DNA of 64,000 bases from Fennellomyces sp. T-0311 (lineage: Eukaryota; Mucoromycota; Mucoromycetes; Mucorales; Lichtheimiaceae), in assembly GCA_025266875.1 (NCBI GenBank), contig JALLLT010000001.1, positions 1,922,001-1,986,000 of the forward strand, given 5' to 3'. A model generated the notes under the pieces. It saw only the letters and a program-made list of their open reading frames with translations, was not told the DNA's origin and searched no databases. Below are positions 1 to 13,127 of the stretch, in pieces; position 1 is the first letter of the stretch; each line of letters starts with the position of its first letter. The position numbers and the translations under genes are program-made.

Positions 1-770
1 CTCCGAAATTCTCAATGTCAACGAATGCCTGCATATGTTTCATACTATTCACGCTTAGATACGTGTGTTGCTGAAATGCCCACGTTGTTTCACCATGAAA
101 TGACACTCATCCATAGTAATAAAATGCCATTTTGCTGATTCAGGGACTGGATTTGACGTTATACGCTACGCTGTTACAGCAGCTGACCCGTTCCTTATAA
201 CCGTCATGCAATTGTCAACGACGCTATTACATGTTAACATTTTGTACCGGATACATCAGGCATAGTTTGACCAATCCATAATCGCAACCCACGTCTATTT
301 TTCTTTGAAATCGATAACGGTCTGCACGGGTGTTTGATAATCGAGGGATGGCATAGTCTGGAATTTGACCGGTTCAAAGTAAATCTCCTTGGTCGAATCT
401 GAAAGTGTCAAGCAATAGAACAGCGATTCAGGCATGGCTTAATACATTCAAAAGCATTCAAATGGTGCTGAGAAAGACTCCAGTTGTAGCAAAGACCGGG
501 GTAACTGGAAACGCTCCTGTGCACGGTAATGGCTGATTTGTCGAATTAACCTGATGCTCTCGGATGAAAGTGTAACTTTGATTGGCAGCTTTGAAAAACG
601 CCATGGTAAGTCTCAATTACTAACTTGCTTGAGGCGGAGGTCAACCCAGTTGCCCCCACCCCAGCTACTAATGAAATAGATGAATTCCAGGAACCATGGC
701 AAGCAGAAAGTGATATTACAGATGATATACAAAGAACAAGTAACTGTTAATGCGACAGCTAAGCAATATC
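1..770. other. Intergenic, left edge
   Basis: No supportable gene is seen. The stretch is AT-rich and lies downstream of the first P450 gene, whose stop is at 771-773. Reading frames in both directions are broken every few dozen codons. Confidence 0.6.
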
Positions 771-2680
771 CTAACGACGCTTCGCGACAAAGACATGCAA
801 GCCATTCTTCAACGGGTGGGTAAGTGACATGCAGTATTCAACTTTCTGATTGGGCACCAAAGAGAACTTGTATCGCTTCATGAGCAGTGAGAGTGCAACG
901 AGCGCTTCAAGTGTTGCAAGGTTTTGTCCTAGCATCCGCACATTAATAATTGTTTCCAAAAGTTTCGAGATTTTACAACATACCTAGACAGACACGAGGA
1001 CCGGCATGGAATGCAGGCCATTTAGATGCTGCTTCGCGACGAAGCTCACCTTCGGGAGTAATCCATCGCTCGGGTTTGAATTCTTCCGCATCAGGTCCCC
1101 AGAGTACCTGTGATCTTGCCATGGCATATGGCACCCATCCTACTTGGTCGCCTTTGCGAATCACTTTACCATCAGGAAGTACATCGTCTTTTATCGCCAT
1201 TTTAACATTAAATGGGACCACGGGTTCCAGTCGCAAAGCTTCGTAAAATCTTATACTACGCATTAGCACAGCTCATCAGGCATATTTTGAAGATGGTACT
1301 TACACAGCATGCGCATACGTCATATTTTTGATCGTTTCATAAAGGGCAGGAGCATCCTTTTCGACTTGGTCAGTTATATGCTCGTTCACTTCGCCGACAA
1401 GCTTGGCTTCAATTTGAGGATTTAGAAGTAGAAGATGCAATGTCCATGTCAGAGCTTGCGCAGTAGTATCTCTGCCAGCGAGAATGAAATTCAAGATGGA
1501 ATCACGAAGCTCCTTGTCGCTATGTAAGTTCCCTTGTGAATTGTGTGCATGCATGAAGCGTGAGAGCAAGTCCTTGGGATCAAGCCCTTGCTTCATCTGC
1601 TCCCTTCTTTCTTCAATCATTGAGTATGCAAAGTCGTCGACAATCTTGATATGATCTTTGATTGTCGGTACTCCTGGTTGCAACAAAGGACTGAGGACTT
1701 CCCTTATATTGCAGAATGGATCGACAACTCGCAAGTAACACTGGCGTTGGCAGATATCGAATGAGTTGGCAAAGGGAACATTTCCCTTGCTGAGCAACGA
1801 ATTCAGCTGCTTTCCGAACCCAATTCTGTTTTAAAATCGTTAGATTGAACTACCGGTACATACACTCTTAGCCTTACAGAACAAATGAATCCAACGCAAA
1901 CTTGTAAATAAGATCATGAAAATCAAATGACTCTCCGTTTGCGACGTGTCGATCTAAAATTTGGTCAGATAATATGTTCAATTCATCGAGGAATACTCTA
2001 TTGAAATTCAGATTAGTACAGGCTATAAGATATTGATTCTATTCGCATACGCAGTAAAATGGTCACGGAAGTTGGCCACGTTAAAGATCAAACTTGCAGT
2101 CTTTCGTTGATTACGCCAGCTTTCACCGTTTGAGGTAAATATACCATGCCCAAATAGATCGACTGAGGAATCGCTATGTCGTCACAGGATCAGATACGAA
2201 CATGAGCCATTTATGCAAAAAAAAGTACTCACATCAGATGGTTTCCCTTTACATAATTAGAAAAGTTTTCTACACGGTACGACAATGAGTTTACGGCAGT
2301 TAATCAATAATTGGAAACATTTCATACCTTTTAACACATGCTCAACAACAGCTGGATCCCTTGTCATAATCTGTGGGGGGACGCCCAATGCGGAGGCGTA
2401 CCTGTATGTTTTCAGTTTCAGTCAAGCTTATAGTACAAGCATCTTACATGGTCATAGTCTCCAATTCGTCAAATTTTTCGAGCAGATAATTAAGAAACCG
2501 GTCTTTGTTTGCAACTTGCTGAAACAGGATACCGAATAAAGGAATGCCCCGGATAGAGGGAATATCATCACGACGCGCTGCAAACACTGCTCTATCGTTG
2601 TATTTGAGCGCCAAAAGGCCCAGTCCACCGGCAATCCCCGCTAATGCAAGATTGACATAATTATTTGATAGTCGATCCAT
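771..2680 (-). CDS. Cytochrome P450 (CYP52/CYP86-like clan), copy 1
   Basis: Haem-thiolate monooxygenase, probably bound to the ER membrane by an N-terminal hydrophobic segment (about residues 6-22) and needing a P450 reductase. The ATG at 2678-2680 starts MDRLSNNYVNLALAG, aligning with the other three P450 starts. Visible motifs are the C-helix WRNQRK, the I-helix AGRDTTAQ (oxygen activation), the K-helix ExxR (EALR), PERW, and the haem-binding FHAGPRVCLG whose Cys is the iron ligand. The gene is split into about eight exons by short introns at the same places as copy 3 (511 aa). The family resembles fatty-acid/alkane hydroxylases; Mucorales are rich in CYP509, which this may be, but the subfamily cannot be assigned by eye. 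The gene sits head-to-tail with copy 2 and looks intact. Confidence 0.9.
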
Positions 2681-3355
2681 TGAATTTTGATAAACAAAAA
2701 ACAAGGCTTTTATGTGAGAATCGGGAAGAAAGAAAACGATACAACATTCCATTCGCTGCCTTTGGGTATAATCTTTCTAGAACGTGTTACACACGCACAA
2801 ATTACTATTAATAAACAGCAACCCACCATCATTCTAATCTAGTGTCACTTTGCGCGCTCATACACAGGTATACAAGATTTTGTCAAGTGCCATGCCGGTG
2901 CATAACATAACCAAGCAGTTCTGTCGATGAGTACAGCACAGCTAATATAAACATTTTCGCCAATATTCTAAAGTGTATCATCTGGTTTTGATTATAGTTG
3001 AAACTCGGTATTATGTTTCACAGAATACGTGTCATGTGTAAAGTTCCAATGACGGAGAAAGTGGTTCGATGGCTGCATACATGCAAGTAATATGTCAACA
3101 AACCAGTATCAAACATATCTGCCAAAGTATCTTCTCGCTATGCACATTACCTTTTATTTATTTATACCTTAAAAGGCAGTTCAGCAAAGTGACGTCGAGT
3201 CCTTTGTTGACGGTATACTAGTTTTTCATCGCTGTTGCAGGATGCACAAGTACGACGATTAATGTACATAAAACTTCGGAATATCGGGAAAGCGATTTAT
3301 TATAGAGCACTAGGGCAAAGTTTCAAATCCTCATACGTATATGTAATATAAAGCT
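2681..3355. promoter_or_regulatory. Intergenic between P450 copies 1 and 2
   Basis: This 675-bp gap must hold the promoter of copy 1 (- strand) and the terminator of copy 2. No strong TATA box is visible near copy 1, unlike the other P450 copies. A TGACGTC (CRE-like) heptamer lies near 3190. No ORF of interest is seen. Confidence 0.45.
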
Positions 3356-5326
3356 TTAATTACGCTTCTCGACAAATACTTGCAAGCCGTTCTTCATCGG
3401 ATGAGTAAGTGAAACTTCATATTCAACCTTTGGACCAGGAGCACGCGAGAACTTGTATCTCTTCAATAGGAGGGAGAGTGCAACGAGCGTTTCAAGTGTG
3501 GCTAGATGTTGACCTATCCAATTCGCGCCAAAAAAAAATTAATCAATTATAAACAGAAAGACATGAATTACCTAAGCAAATGCGCGGGCCAACGTGAAAT
3601 GCGGGCCATTTGGATGCTGTTTCACGGCGGAGTTCACCTTCTGGGGTAAACCACCTTTCCGGCTTGAACTCCTTTGCATCTGTACCCCAGATCTTTGTGG
3701 CTCGACCCATTGCGTACGGTACCCAAACTATCACGTCTCCCTTGTAGACCATCGTTCCATCCGGAAGTACATCATCCTCCAGTGCCATTTTTTGATTGAT
3801 TGGCACCACTGGCTCCAATCGTAAAACTTCAAAGAATCTATACGTATGATAAGGTCTATTAGTATGTAGTGCGTAAACAACATGCAAAAACCTACATAGC
3901 ATGGGCGTAATTCATCTTTTTAATTGCTTCGTAAAGAGTAGGGGGATCGCTCTCAATCCCATCTGGGATATATTCGTTTACTTCTGCAACGAGTTTGGCT
4001 TCAACTTGCGGATGTTGAAATAGGTAATGCAATGTCCATGACAACGTTTGTGCGGTTGAGTCTCTCCCAGCAAGAATAAAATTCAATACCATGTCACGTA
4101 ACTCCTTGTTACTGACAATCTGACCCTCTTCATTTCGAGTCGTCATGAAACGTGATAGCAAGTCCTTGTACTTGTAGCCTTGCGCAAGCTGCTCCTTGCG
4201 CGAGTTGATCAAAGTATAAACAAAGTCATCAATAATCTTGATATGATCTTCGATTGTAGGTTGGCTTGGGTGCAAGATGGATTGGATTTTTCTTCGCAAA
4301 TCATTGAATGGATCAAAAAATCGCTGAGCACAGTTCCATTGGCAGATATCGAACGATTCAGCAAACGGAATATTGGCATCTTTGCTCTCCAAAATTTGCA
4401 AATTCTTTCCAAATCCAATGCTTTTCATTATGTTAGACATGAATGTATATATACGTTCTCTTTAATACTCACATCACGAAAGATTGAAGAGTGAACTTAT
4501 ATACAGCATCATAAAAGTCGATTGGCTCTCCAGTTGTCACTTTTTCATCAAGGATAAACCTTGACATAGCACCGAGTTCATTTACAAAAACCCTACAGTA
4601 CGAGAGAATGAAAGTTAGCGCAAAACGATATTTATTTTCTATTTTTTCAGGTAGAATACCGTACTCGGTAAAATGGTCACGAAAGTTCAGCACGTTAAAA
4701 ATTAGACTTGCTGACTTTCGCTGATACCGCCATTGTTCACCGTTGGCAGCAAAAATACCGTGTCCAAATAGGTCACCAGTCCATTTTCTGTGATACATAC
4801 ATAAATACTCATATTAAAAGCAGCAATGAATGTAAAAGGATCTTACAGAAAATTAGACCCTTTCACGTAGTTCGAAAAGTTGGCTATATATGTGTTCCGA
4901 TATTAGATTCAATACATGAAATTGCTCGGCGTTTAAAGATTGGGTGTGGTTCGCTTACTTTTCAATACGTGCTCAATATTGTTCGGATCCATTGTTGTAA
5001 TTTGTGGAGGGAGTCCAAGGGAAGACAGGTACCTGACAATATACAGATGATATAAACAACTGTGTGTTTTACGAAAAAAAATGTACGTACATTGTCATTG
5101 TATCAAGTTTATCGAACTCCTCAGTGTCAAAGTCGAGCATCCGTTCCGTATTGGCAAGCATTGCAAATAAATTCCCAAACAACGGAACGCCAGGAACCTT
5201 TGGTATATCGTCACGAGCTCGAGTGAATACGGCTCGATTGTTGTACTTTATCCCCAGCAAACCGAGGGCAGCAACGCACGCCAAAATTGCGACGCCAAAA
5301 CTGCTCGTCGAAATGAGCTCAGGCAT
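3356..5326 (-). CDS. Cytochrome P450 (CYP52/CYP86-like clan), copy 2
   Basis: Paralog of copy 1 and likewise a probable ER-anchored monooxygenase. The ATG at 5324-5326 begins MPELISTSSFGVAILACVAA, whose hydrophobic stretch is the predicted anchor. Later exons carry GEQWRYQRK (C-helix), AGRDSTAQ (I-helix; Ser replaces the first Thr of the usual DTT), EVLRLEP (ExxR), PERW, and FHVGPRICLG with the haem-ligand Cys. The stop is TAA at 3356-3358. Introns are short and fall at the same sites as in the other copies, and no frame break was found at the junctions checked. A TATA box lies 45 nt upstream. The D-S-T change in the I-helix is mild and tolerated in other P450s. Substrate unknown. Confidence 0.9.
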
Positions 5327-5361
5327 TTTTTATAGATAAAGTTAACAGAGTGGTAGATCGC

Positions 5362-5371
5362 TTTTTATATA
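5362..5371 (-). promoter_or_regulatory. TATA box of P450 copy 2
   Basis: On the minus strand the sequence reads TATATAAAAA, starting 45 nt upstream of the ATG. The spacing matches that of the other family promoters in this window. Confidence 0.65.
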
Positions 5372-7713
5372 ACAGGCTTTCGCGATAAGGAAATCTAGCG
5401 TTTGCACTCATTCTCCGTTGTGGCTCAGCACATCACAGATGGCAATGGTTCTCAATTGCTGCGAGTAACACTCCTTAAATAAAGACGGCAGTACCTCCTT
5501 ACAATGGAATAGTGTGCTACCAAGTGCTTGATTCAGAAACGTGTTTACAAACCAGTGTCGTCTGTACGCTCTAAAATGAAGCGGATAGTTGACAGTATGT
5601 ACGGGTCTTTTTTCTTTGCCTTCACGCTTATTTTGTCACTTGCTGTAACTAAGAAGTATGTAAAATCATATTATACTCAAAACGAGCACCCTGCATTCTG
5701 ATCACCCATCACTAAAAAAATTACCTTGTAAAAACACTGCACGTGACATACGATAGATTAGAGTTTGATCATGCAAAAGCACGATTTTACGCAATGACAT
5801 ATAACTGTTCGGAATATCTCCTAAGCTAATATCGATTTTTTATGCTAAGCCAAGTTTGAAAGGTTAAAATCGATGTTCTATTTCCAAAAATCAACGGTCA
5901 TTCCCCTAACGTCACGTTTCAAAAACGACGGCAGTGAACCTTGATACACATCGCCGCAGAGTCGACGCTATCCATTTCCGGATAAAACATATTTTGCATT
6001 GGGGCTCGGGGATTGGGCGATGAGACCAGAGGACCAACCGTTTAGGACTGGCGGCTTTGACAGGTATTGTGTAGAGGTGTCGGTCCAAACAGAGATACCC
6101 GGTTGTGCACGGTCTTAGACAAGTCAACGACCGTCGGAGTCCCATGAAACTGAGTACAGAGATATAATAGCAAGCCATCGACAAAAGTAATTTGCTGTTT
6201 GAATAACCTGTTGGATGTGTCGAAACTGCTTACTCTTTTGATGACAGTGGCTGACTACGTATATTTTACAGTGTAATGTTTCTCTCACTGTAATAACAGC
6301 CGGCGGTCCACGTCCCCGATTGATCAAACTGGTTGGACATTATACATAAGGACTATGGAATCGCTCTTTTGACATATCTGTAAGATTTAAGGGTGGCTTA
6401 TCAATGCCATGCATACCTTTCTGCTGCATATTTACGTTTGATCCCGCTGAACCTGTGTCCCCGCTTGACGAGCTACTTCCCCCTAAAAGAAAATAGTGGA
6501 TAAAGTAAACATTAAGATAATGTATACGTAAAGTCTTTGTATTTGAGCGCATTGGTTTACTCGGATTTTTAGCATGTTCATCATTTTGTTTTGTAGCTAC
6601 TTAAACTATCGAATAGTTCAGTTATTCATGGCTTTTTTGTATACATACCTATAAAGCCTCAGTATCGGAAGACAATATATCGGCGTTCATATGAATCGCT
6701 TATTATCACCCTGTAATATCACTTGGCAAGACTTTCAACAGGTTACCTGAACACATCCATATGCCTTGTGCTTCGCTTAAAGGTTGTGTTAAAGCAGGTG
6801 ACAATTTTCGCGATACGACGTCTTCTATTGCAACTTCTAATGATTGTTGCTTGATTGTGGCGACTTAAATTCCACAGAATGACAGTTTATGACATTAAGG
6901 GAGTCCTTTAGAGGCTCCATGGAATCGATATGCAACGCGCTGCTACACATTGCCTGGTTTACGACATATTACAAATAGATATACTTTCAGGAAACAGCGT
7001 CACTATGTAAACATTTTTACAAGGTCATCTTGGCGTTGGAGATTGGTCGCTTAATGCGAAGTAATTTACATTACAGTGGCTGATAACGTGACAAAACACT
7101 TATCAAGTGCATTGGAATCAACCTAGCATGCTTTTATCAGTTCACTTCAGAAAATAAACATGAATTATTTCCACGCTGGCTAACGATGACCTTAGCGTAG
7201 AGAGGTGGGTGGCCATGTCAAACCGTCGTGTGAAAGATTTCTCTTCTTTGTAACAGTCTTCAGCCAGGGTGAGAACTCATCGTGTATTGACGATATCGCC
7301 AAAAACCCAAATCCCAGTATGTTGAATGATGCGGGCCGAGGACTGTCTAAAAAAAGATTAGCCGCATCTGTCGCATTGTCAACAGCAGTAAAAATCAAGA
7401 GGTGGAGATCATGGCAAACAAGATCTGTGGTTCTTAAGAGCAAATTGAAGCTCTAGTTACACTGACTACATAGGCTACGATTGGAGATTTCTAATGATGC
7501 GAATAATCACTTAATGGATTCAACAGGTACCCGATTTGAAGCAATCTCACCGAGGTCTTGTCGGTAAAACGAGCGGACTATGGACGTTCCTGAATAATTT
7601 CATTTGCGCTGCCGTAATTAACCATCGGATTCTCAGCGTTGGCGGTTTCACAAGGTTAGGCATAGACCATTTGTAAGCTCTTTTCGTTCTTGAACTTCTT
7701 TCTTCTAAACATC
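5372..7713. other. Intergenic between P450 copy 2 and hydrolase 1
   Basis: About 2.3 kb separates divergently transcribed genes. One orphan exon-like piece is listed separately (6340-6483, minus). The small frames at 5912-6327 and 7192-7456 resemble no known protein. No TATA box is obvious just upstream of hydrolase 1. Confidence 0.5.
6340..6483 (-). pseudogene. Orphan exon-like fragment (Ser/Gly-rich)
   Basis: After a good acceptor (TTTTCTTTTAG) on the minus strand, an open stretch encodes a Ser/Gly-rich start (GGSSSSSGDTGSAGSN) and continues to a stop near 6340, about 47 residues. The composition looks like coding sequence, but I find no upstream partner exon. It may be a remnant of a lost gene or chance. 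Not recognised. Confidence 0.2.
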
Positions 7714-8902
7714 ATGGCCCCCACCGTTCCAGTTCACCCCGTCTATGCAGCTCATTTCGAACAATCCAAGAAAAACCCAAAGGTTTACGATGGCGTCATC
7801 ACTCTGGAGCAAATGCGAGCATACGCGAACCAACGATTGAAGGACTTACCTATGCCAGAAGTTCTTGAACAAGACAAGACTGTGGTCCACAACGGAACCG
7901 AGATTCGACTCACCATTTTCCGACCTCTAGGAACCGAGAATGAACTGCTTCCTGTGGTTGTCTATTAGTAAGACCATGCTTCCCAAGGAAGTAACCATGA
8001 TACGCTAAACTTTGCATGAAACACAGCCACGGTGGTGGATGGGTGTTTGGCAGCAAATTTACTCATGGGAAAGTCATTCGAGACGTAAGGTGTAAAGTGT
8101 GCAGGGTGTTTAATATGGCTTTTAACATTAAAAATATCTAGATTTGCGTCAAAAACCACGTCGTGCTCGTATTTGTCGACTACTCGTTGGCTCCAGAAGT
8201 TCAGTTCCCAGTAATCCATGAGGAATCGTATACTGCCTTGAGCTGGGTCGTCGAAAACGGTGAAGCCATCAAGGGTGACATTAACAAACTTGCTGTCGTC
8301 GGCGATTCTGCAGGAGGAAATATTTCCGCTTCCGTTTCATGTATGTCCAACATTCACAGAAATTCCAGTAGGCACCCAAAACTAAAAGCAGAAAATAGTA
8401 ATGGCCAAGGAGCGTGGTCTTTCCGATGCTATTAAATCTCAAGTCTTGATTTATCCATCTGCTGCCCCATCCCGTGAGCCTTACGAATCATATCAATTGT
8501 TCGGTCAGGGTGACTACAGCTTGTCCCTCAAGGATATCGATTTCTTTGGCAAGGCATACTATACCGGAGAACGAAACAAAATCGGTTTTCCACTTATGGC
8601 TACCCCTGAGGACATGCAAGGTCTTCCACCAGCATTGGTACTTACTGCAGAGGCTGACGTTCTTCGCGACGAAGGTGAAGAATATGGCCGTAGACTGACT
8701 GCAGCTGGTGTTCCTACCACAACTGCTCGTATGATTGGCGCAAGTACGTATATTTAATTATCTATGCGCGCATTCATTTGACTAAATGCTGAACACGCAC
8801 GTAGTTCATGGATACGTTAATGTTCCAATCGAGACGCCAATCTATAAGCAAACAATGGCTATGATCACTAGCCATCTGAAGGAAACAATCGGAAAAAACT
8901 AA
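7714..8902 (+). CDS. HSL-type alpha/beta-hydrolase (esterase), copy 1
   Basis: Carboxylesterase/lipase-like enzyme of the hormone-sensitive-lipase family (Abhydrolase_3 type), likely cytosolic because no signal peptide is seen. Exons are 7714-7967, 8027-8084, 8142-8340, 8399-8743 and 8805-8902, summing to 954 nt (317 aa). The oxyanion-hole motif HGGGW opens exon 2; the nucleophile motif GDSAGG ends exon 3; the catalytic Asp lies in EADVLRDEG; the catalytic His is in IHGY at the start of exon 5. The start MAPTVPVHPVYAAHFEQ aligns with the paralogs, so the upstream in-frame codons were rejected. It is first in a head-to-tail trio. Rhizomucor miehei has characterised HSL-family esterases, but the substrate here is unknown. 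Confidence 0.9.
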
Positions 8903-10649
8903 TGCTATATATCGTGGATAATAGTGAAATGTTATAATGAATTGGCAATCAAAAAAATAAAGAATTTTACATAGCGATATCAATATACCATCAAACTTTC
9001 GTGCTATGTATATGCCATGTTGCAATATATAAAGATTCAGTTCGCCTTGAACGGCAGCAAAATAATCTAAGATTATATATACAGTGAAGTTCAAATGCAT
9101 GCCTTTCTTGCCAACATTAGGCGGTGGAATAAAGACATAGCTTTCTCCTGATGATTAGAGGTACTCAGAAATATAAGCAAATTTATTCATGGCATCTCAT
9201 AGTATAGAACGTTTCCGTAAATATCTGCCTAAAGGAGTCCCTCCTTTTGTTCACAAAGGTGTTAAGTCAAGAGCGCAGAAATCAATGAAGACAAAACCGG
9301 CGCCTCGGACGTGATGATCCCAATCAGGATTCGTTCATCATTGCCATTATCGCGTACGGACGATGTCCACTTTGTAGTACCGCTTAACGAAGAAAGGCTT
9401 TCGAATGACAAGTCCAACGTATGCTTCTTGCTCATCGTGGAAGTAGTGTAAAAGCCCACAAAAGTCGGTTCTAATTACAATGATCCCTCGATTTTTTTCC
9501 TAAGCAGGTGGAACGCCAAAAGCTGAGCAAAAGCGGAGGTTCGCTATTTACTCTCGTGCTTGTTCAGTGCGTAAACAACTTGACAAATTTGATGAAAAGA
9601 GGTTAGGAGAAGTATCTTTGACGTTTTGGATATACTTTATTGAATGCAGCGTTCTATGTTTTTCTATCTTTCTGTGTATTGAATCAGCGAGGACAGTTTA
9701 TATTGCGTTTCATCTTCACGACTGCCTGAATGGATAGAAAACGTATGGGCCCTTCCTTTGTTCTGATCATGCGAACCTAAGGATGTCTTTGCCATCCGTC
9801 TGGCAGTGTAAGTAATGGCTGCATCGCTTTAATGGAGTCAATTCCATGTCCTGTTGAGTTTAACCCATTCTTTTATATGATGTAATCATTGACCCGTGTA
9901 AACTAGGTACTATGTAAGTACATTTCGTGATGACATTGGACTGATACGCGTCATATGATAGGAAATATCTTCTATCAACATGATTGTTTCACCATACGAC
10001 GTACTACAAGTTGGATAGATTGTTTAGATCTTTATATATACATTTTCTACTAAGTTAGATCTTTGTACTCTGATGCTGCTAAGTGAAGCTTTTGAAGCGA
10101 GTAGAAATTTGAAATTGTTTTGGCTACTGGATAAATAAAGATTAGTGATATAAGAAATAGCTATAAAAGTAAAGTGTCTCAAAATAAACTATTAAAGTGA
10201 CCAACGTGATGCTTTGTTCGTGCGACAAGGTCGTGCAAAATATCGCCATTGATCTTGTGACTGGAAGTTGTATTCTCATTTGCGAGAGCTTCAAGGTTGT
10301 TCATCGAATAATCAGTCTCCCGATATGCGTACACGTACTTCCTTTCTGCAGTCATTTGACTAAGATGGCCCAAATCAAGGAAACGCCTGCTCCGGCTTTG
10401 CGGAGTATCTTGACCGTGCGGAGCAATGACTAAAGTGACGCTAAAATGCAACTCTGAGACGAATTTTATACAGGAAAGTGCATTAAAACGAGGTATTTTA
10501 CCTTGACAAGTGAATGAAAAAAAGAATATATAATGGCTGATAAGGCGCTTGAGAAGTGCAGCTGCTCTGCAATCCAAATGTTCTCACCTTACGGAAGTCC
10601 AAAAGCAATATACCAGCGAATCGGATTGCAAAAGCGGAGCATCTCTTAG
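8903..10649. other. Intergenic between hydrolases 1 and 2
   Basis: AT-rich, with an AATAAA-containing run near 8955 that may serve hydrolase 1 polyadenylation. Two coding-like but unassigned minus-strand pieces occur: 9262-9435 (MSKKHTLDLSFESLSS..., 57 aa) and 10179-10440, listed separately. Nothing else is supported. Confidence 0.45.
10179..10440 (-). pseudogene. Coding-like orphan terminal exon
   Basis: Following acceptor-like sequence (TTGCATTTTAG near 10440, minus strand), a frame of about 85 residues with balanced composition (APHGQDTPQSRSRRFLDLGH near its start, GHFNSLF at its end) runs to a stop at 10179. Only about 270 bp lie between it and the oppositely transcribed hydrolase 2, so a complete gene does not fit. 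It is probably a remnant or chance. Not recognised. Confidence 0.2.
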
Positions 10650-10657
10650 TATATAAA
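10650..10657 (+). promoter_or_regulatory. TATA box of hydrolase 2
   Basis: TATATAAA lies 56 nt upstream of the ATG at 10706. Confidence 0.7.
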
Positions 10658-10705
10658 GTTTGAAGAGGTTCGTCGTACATATTCATTCTCTTCTTTTCTC
10701 CAACC

Positions 10706-11830
10706 ATGGCACCAACTCCCACACTTGAACCTTTTTGCCAAAAATTTTTGGATAACCTTCCTGCAATTGATATTACTCAAATCCCACCTGAGCTCATACG
10801 TCAAAATGAAAGCCAGATGGATGTAAAAGTTCCTGATGTCCTTGAAGAAGAAAAGTCGATTCCTAGCCGTGATGGCTCCGGGTCGGTGAGCCTTACAATT
10901 ACTCGCCCGCTAGGAAGCGAGTCCAAGGTCCTACCTGTCATTTTGTACCTGTAAGTGACTTTACATAATATTAGATTGCATAAACTTAATTTCACACGAA
11001 CAAAAGACACGGTGGAGGATGGGTGATTGGCAGCAAGATATCTCACAAAGTTACTCGCACCGAGGTAAACTGAACAAACCACTTACTTCCTATCTGCTTT
11101 GCTAATTATTTAACCTAGCTTACTGTGCGTGCCAATGCCGCTGTGGTCTTTGTCAACTACAGTTTGTCCCCCGAAGTGCGTCACCCCGTTGCCGTCGAAG
11201 AATGCTACGATGCCCTCGAGTGGGTCGCAAAGAATGGAGCATCGATCAATGTGGATCCAAGCACGCTGGTCGTTGCTGGCGATTCCGCAGGTGGAAATCT
11301 CTCCACTGTCTTGGCGAGTACGCTAAAAGCGCATTGTAGCTAAAGTGGATAAACACTAACCTTTTTTCTCGGTAGTCCTTGACAAAAAACGTGGCCTCAA
11401 CGCCGTCAAATATCAAGTCCTTTACTACCCGGTTACGGACGCAAAGTTCGACACTGAATCCTATAAGCAGTTTGGTGAAGGCTACTACCTTACTCTCAAG
11501 TTGATGGAATGGTTCTGGAATCACTATGTTCCCGATGAAAAGGAACGCACAGCCATCACAGCTTCACCATTGTATGCCACGCCAGAGGATTTAAAGGGAA
11601 TTGCACCAGCTTTTGTGGTTACAGCTGAAGCTGATGTGTTGCGTGATGAAGGTGAAGCATACGCGCGTAAGCTCGTTGCTGCAGGTGTGCCTGTCATTGC
11701 CACGCGTGTATTGGGATTGATCCATGGTGTTTTCAACATCGGTGAATTGAGCCCTCTTGCGATTCAAATACTTGATCAAACTGTGAATATTTTACATCGA
11801 GTGTGGGATCAGGAACGTGCGAATCTGTAA
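10706..11830 (+). CDS. HSL-type alpha/beta-hydrolase, copy 2 (divergent)
   Basis: Exons 10706-10950, 11007-11064, 11119-11317 and 11376-11830 sum to 957 nt (318 aa). All catalytic elements are present: HGGGW, GDSAGG, EADVLRDEG and LIHG. It is the most divergent copy: its N-terminus (MAPTPTLEPFCQKFLDNLP) differs, a YLHGGGW junction replaces the usual YHGGGW context, and a C-terminal tail runs to a QERANL end. It uniquely lacks the last intron: the sequence reads straight through LGLIHG, where the other six copies are interrupted before the His. Intron loss is the simplest explanation, since exons 2 and 3 keep the family lengths of 58 and 199 nt. A probable active esterase of unknown substrate. 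Confidence 0.88.
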
Positions 11831-11889
11831 AGTTTAGTCATAAAGAAGGCCAGATTCTCAACTGGGGAACGTAACACAAACAATGCTTT

Positions 11890-11895
11890 TATAAA
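11890..11895 (+). promoter_or_regulatory. TATA box of hydrolase 3
   Basis: TATAAA lies 54 nt upstream of the ATG at 11944, within the 113-bp gap after hydrolase 2. That gap must also hold the terminator of copy 2. Confidence 0.6.
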
Positions 11896-11943
11896 CTCTG
11901 ACTTTTGTAAGCAACCTTTTCACTATTTTATCACTCCATTACC

Positions 11944-13127
11944 ATGGCCCCTGTTGTTACGCTCGACCCCGTCTATGCTGCTTACTGTGAACAAGCAAAG
12001 AAGAATCCCAAAGTGAGCGAGGGAAAAATTACCTTGCCACAGATGCGTGCTATGGCCAACGAACGCCTCAAGTCACTGAAACTTCCATTACCGGACGTGA
12101 TTGAGGAGGACAGAACAGTCGTTCAGGATGGTACAGAGCTTCGTTTGACCTTGTTCCGACCTCCAGGAACAGAGAACGAAACGCTTCCAGTGGTTATTTT
12201 CTAGTAAGGTGCATGTACAAAAACAATGCCTGTGTTACTGACCGCATGGGGAAAGTCATGGAGGTGGATGGGTGTTCGGCTCAAAATTTACGCACGGCAA
12301 GATCGTTCGCGATGTAAGTTAAGCTAAAATGGACAATATGAACGCACTTAGCAACTATTGTACCAGATTTGTGTCAGTAACCATGTGGCCGTGGTCTTTG
12401 TCGACTATTCGCTCGCGCCCGAAGTCAAGTACCCTGTTATTCATGAAGAGTCCTATTCAGCGCTTCAGTGGGTCCTTGAAAATGGCGACTCAATCAAGGT
12501 TGATAGTAGCAAGCTTGCACTTTGTGGCGATAGTGCCGGTGGAAACCTGTCTGCGGTTATTCCATGTAATATCAACAAAAAACAACAGCTATGTCTAAGG
12601 TTGATACTAAAACAAATCATGCGCTAGTGATGGCTAAGGAACGCGGTCTCGGTGACGCGATCAAGGCCCAAATTTTAATCTATCCCGCAGTGGCACCTGA
12701 AAGTCATCCTTATGAATCGTATAAGCTTTTCGGTGGTGGAGATTATTACTTGACAAACAAGGATGGCAAGTTCTTTGAAGGAGCATACTGGGGAGACAGC
12801 GAAAGAAGCAAGATCGGATTTCCATTGGTGGCAACCAAGGAAGAACTGTCAGGTTTACCACCAGCACTCTTGCTCACTGCCGAGGCAGATATTCTACGCG
12901 ATGAAGGAGAAGAGTATGCTCGCAGGTTGACAGATGCTGGTGTTCCAACTGCAGCAGTTCGAGTTGTTGGTGCAAGTAAGTGAAACACCTCTGTACGTAA
13001 CGGGCCATTGGCTCATTATCTGTCCTTAGTTCACGGCTATGTAACTGTCCCCGTCGAGACGCCGGCCTACAAGTTAACTTTGTCAATGATCACCAATCAG
13101 CTGAACGAAGCCTTTGGGAAAAAGTGA
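11944..13127 (+). CDS. HSL-type alpha/beta-hydrolase, copy 3
   Basis: Exons 11944-12203, 12256-12313, 12367-12565, 12628-12975 and 13030-13127 sum to 963 nt (320 aa). The start is MAPVVTLDPVYAAYCEQAKK. HGGGWVFGSKFTHGK (oxyanion hole), CGDSAGGNLS (Ser nucleophile), TAEADILRDEG (Asp) and IHGY (His) are intact, so an active esterase is expected. It is closest by eye to copy 1 (shared KFTHGK, YSLAPEV, VIHEESY), which points to a recent tandem duplication, with the more divergent copy 2 between them. No signal peptide or membrane segment is seen. Confidence 0.92.
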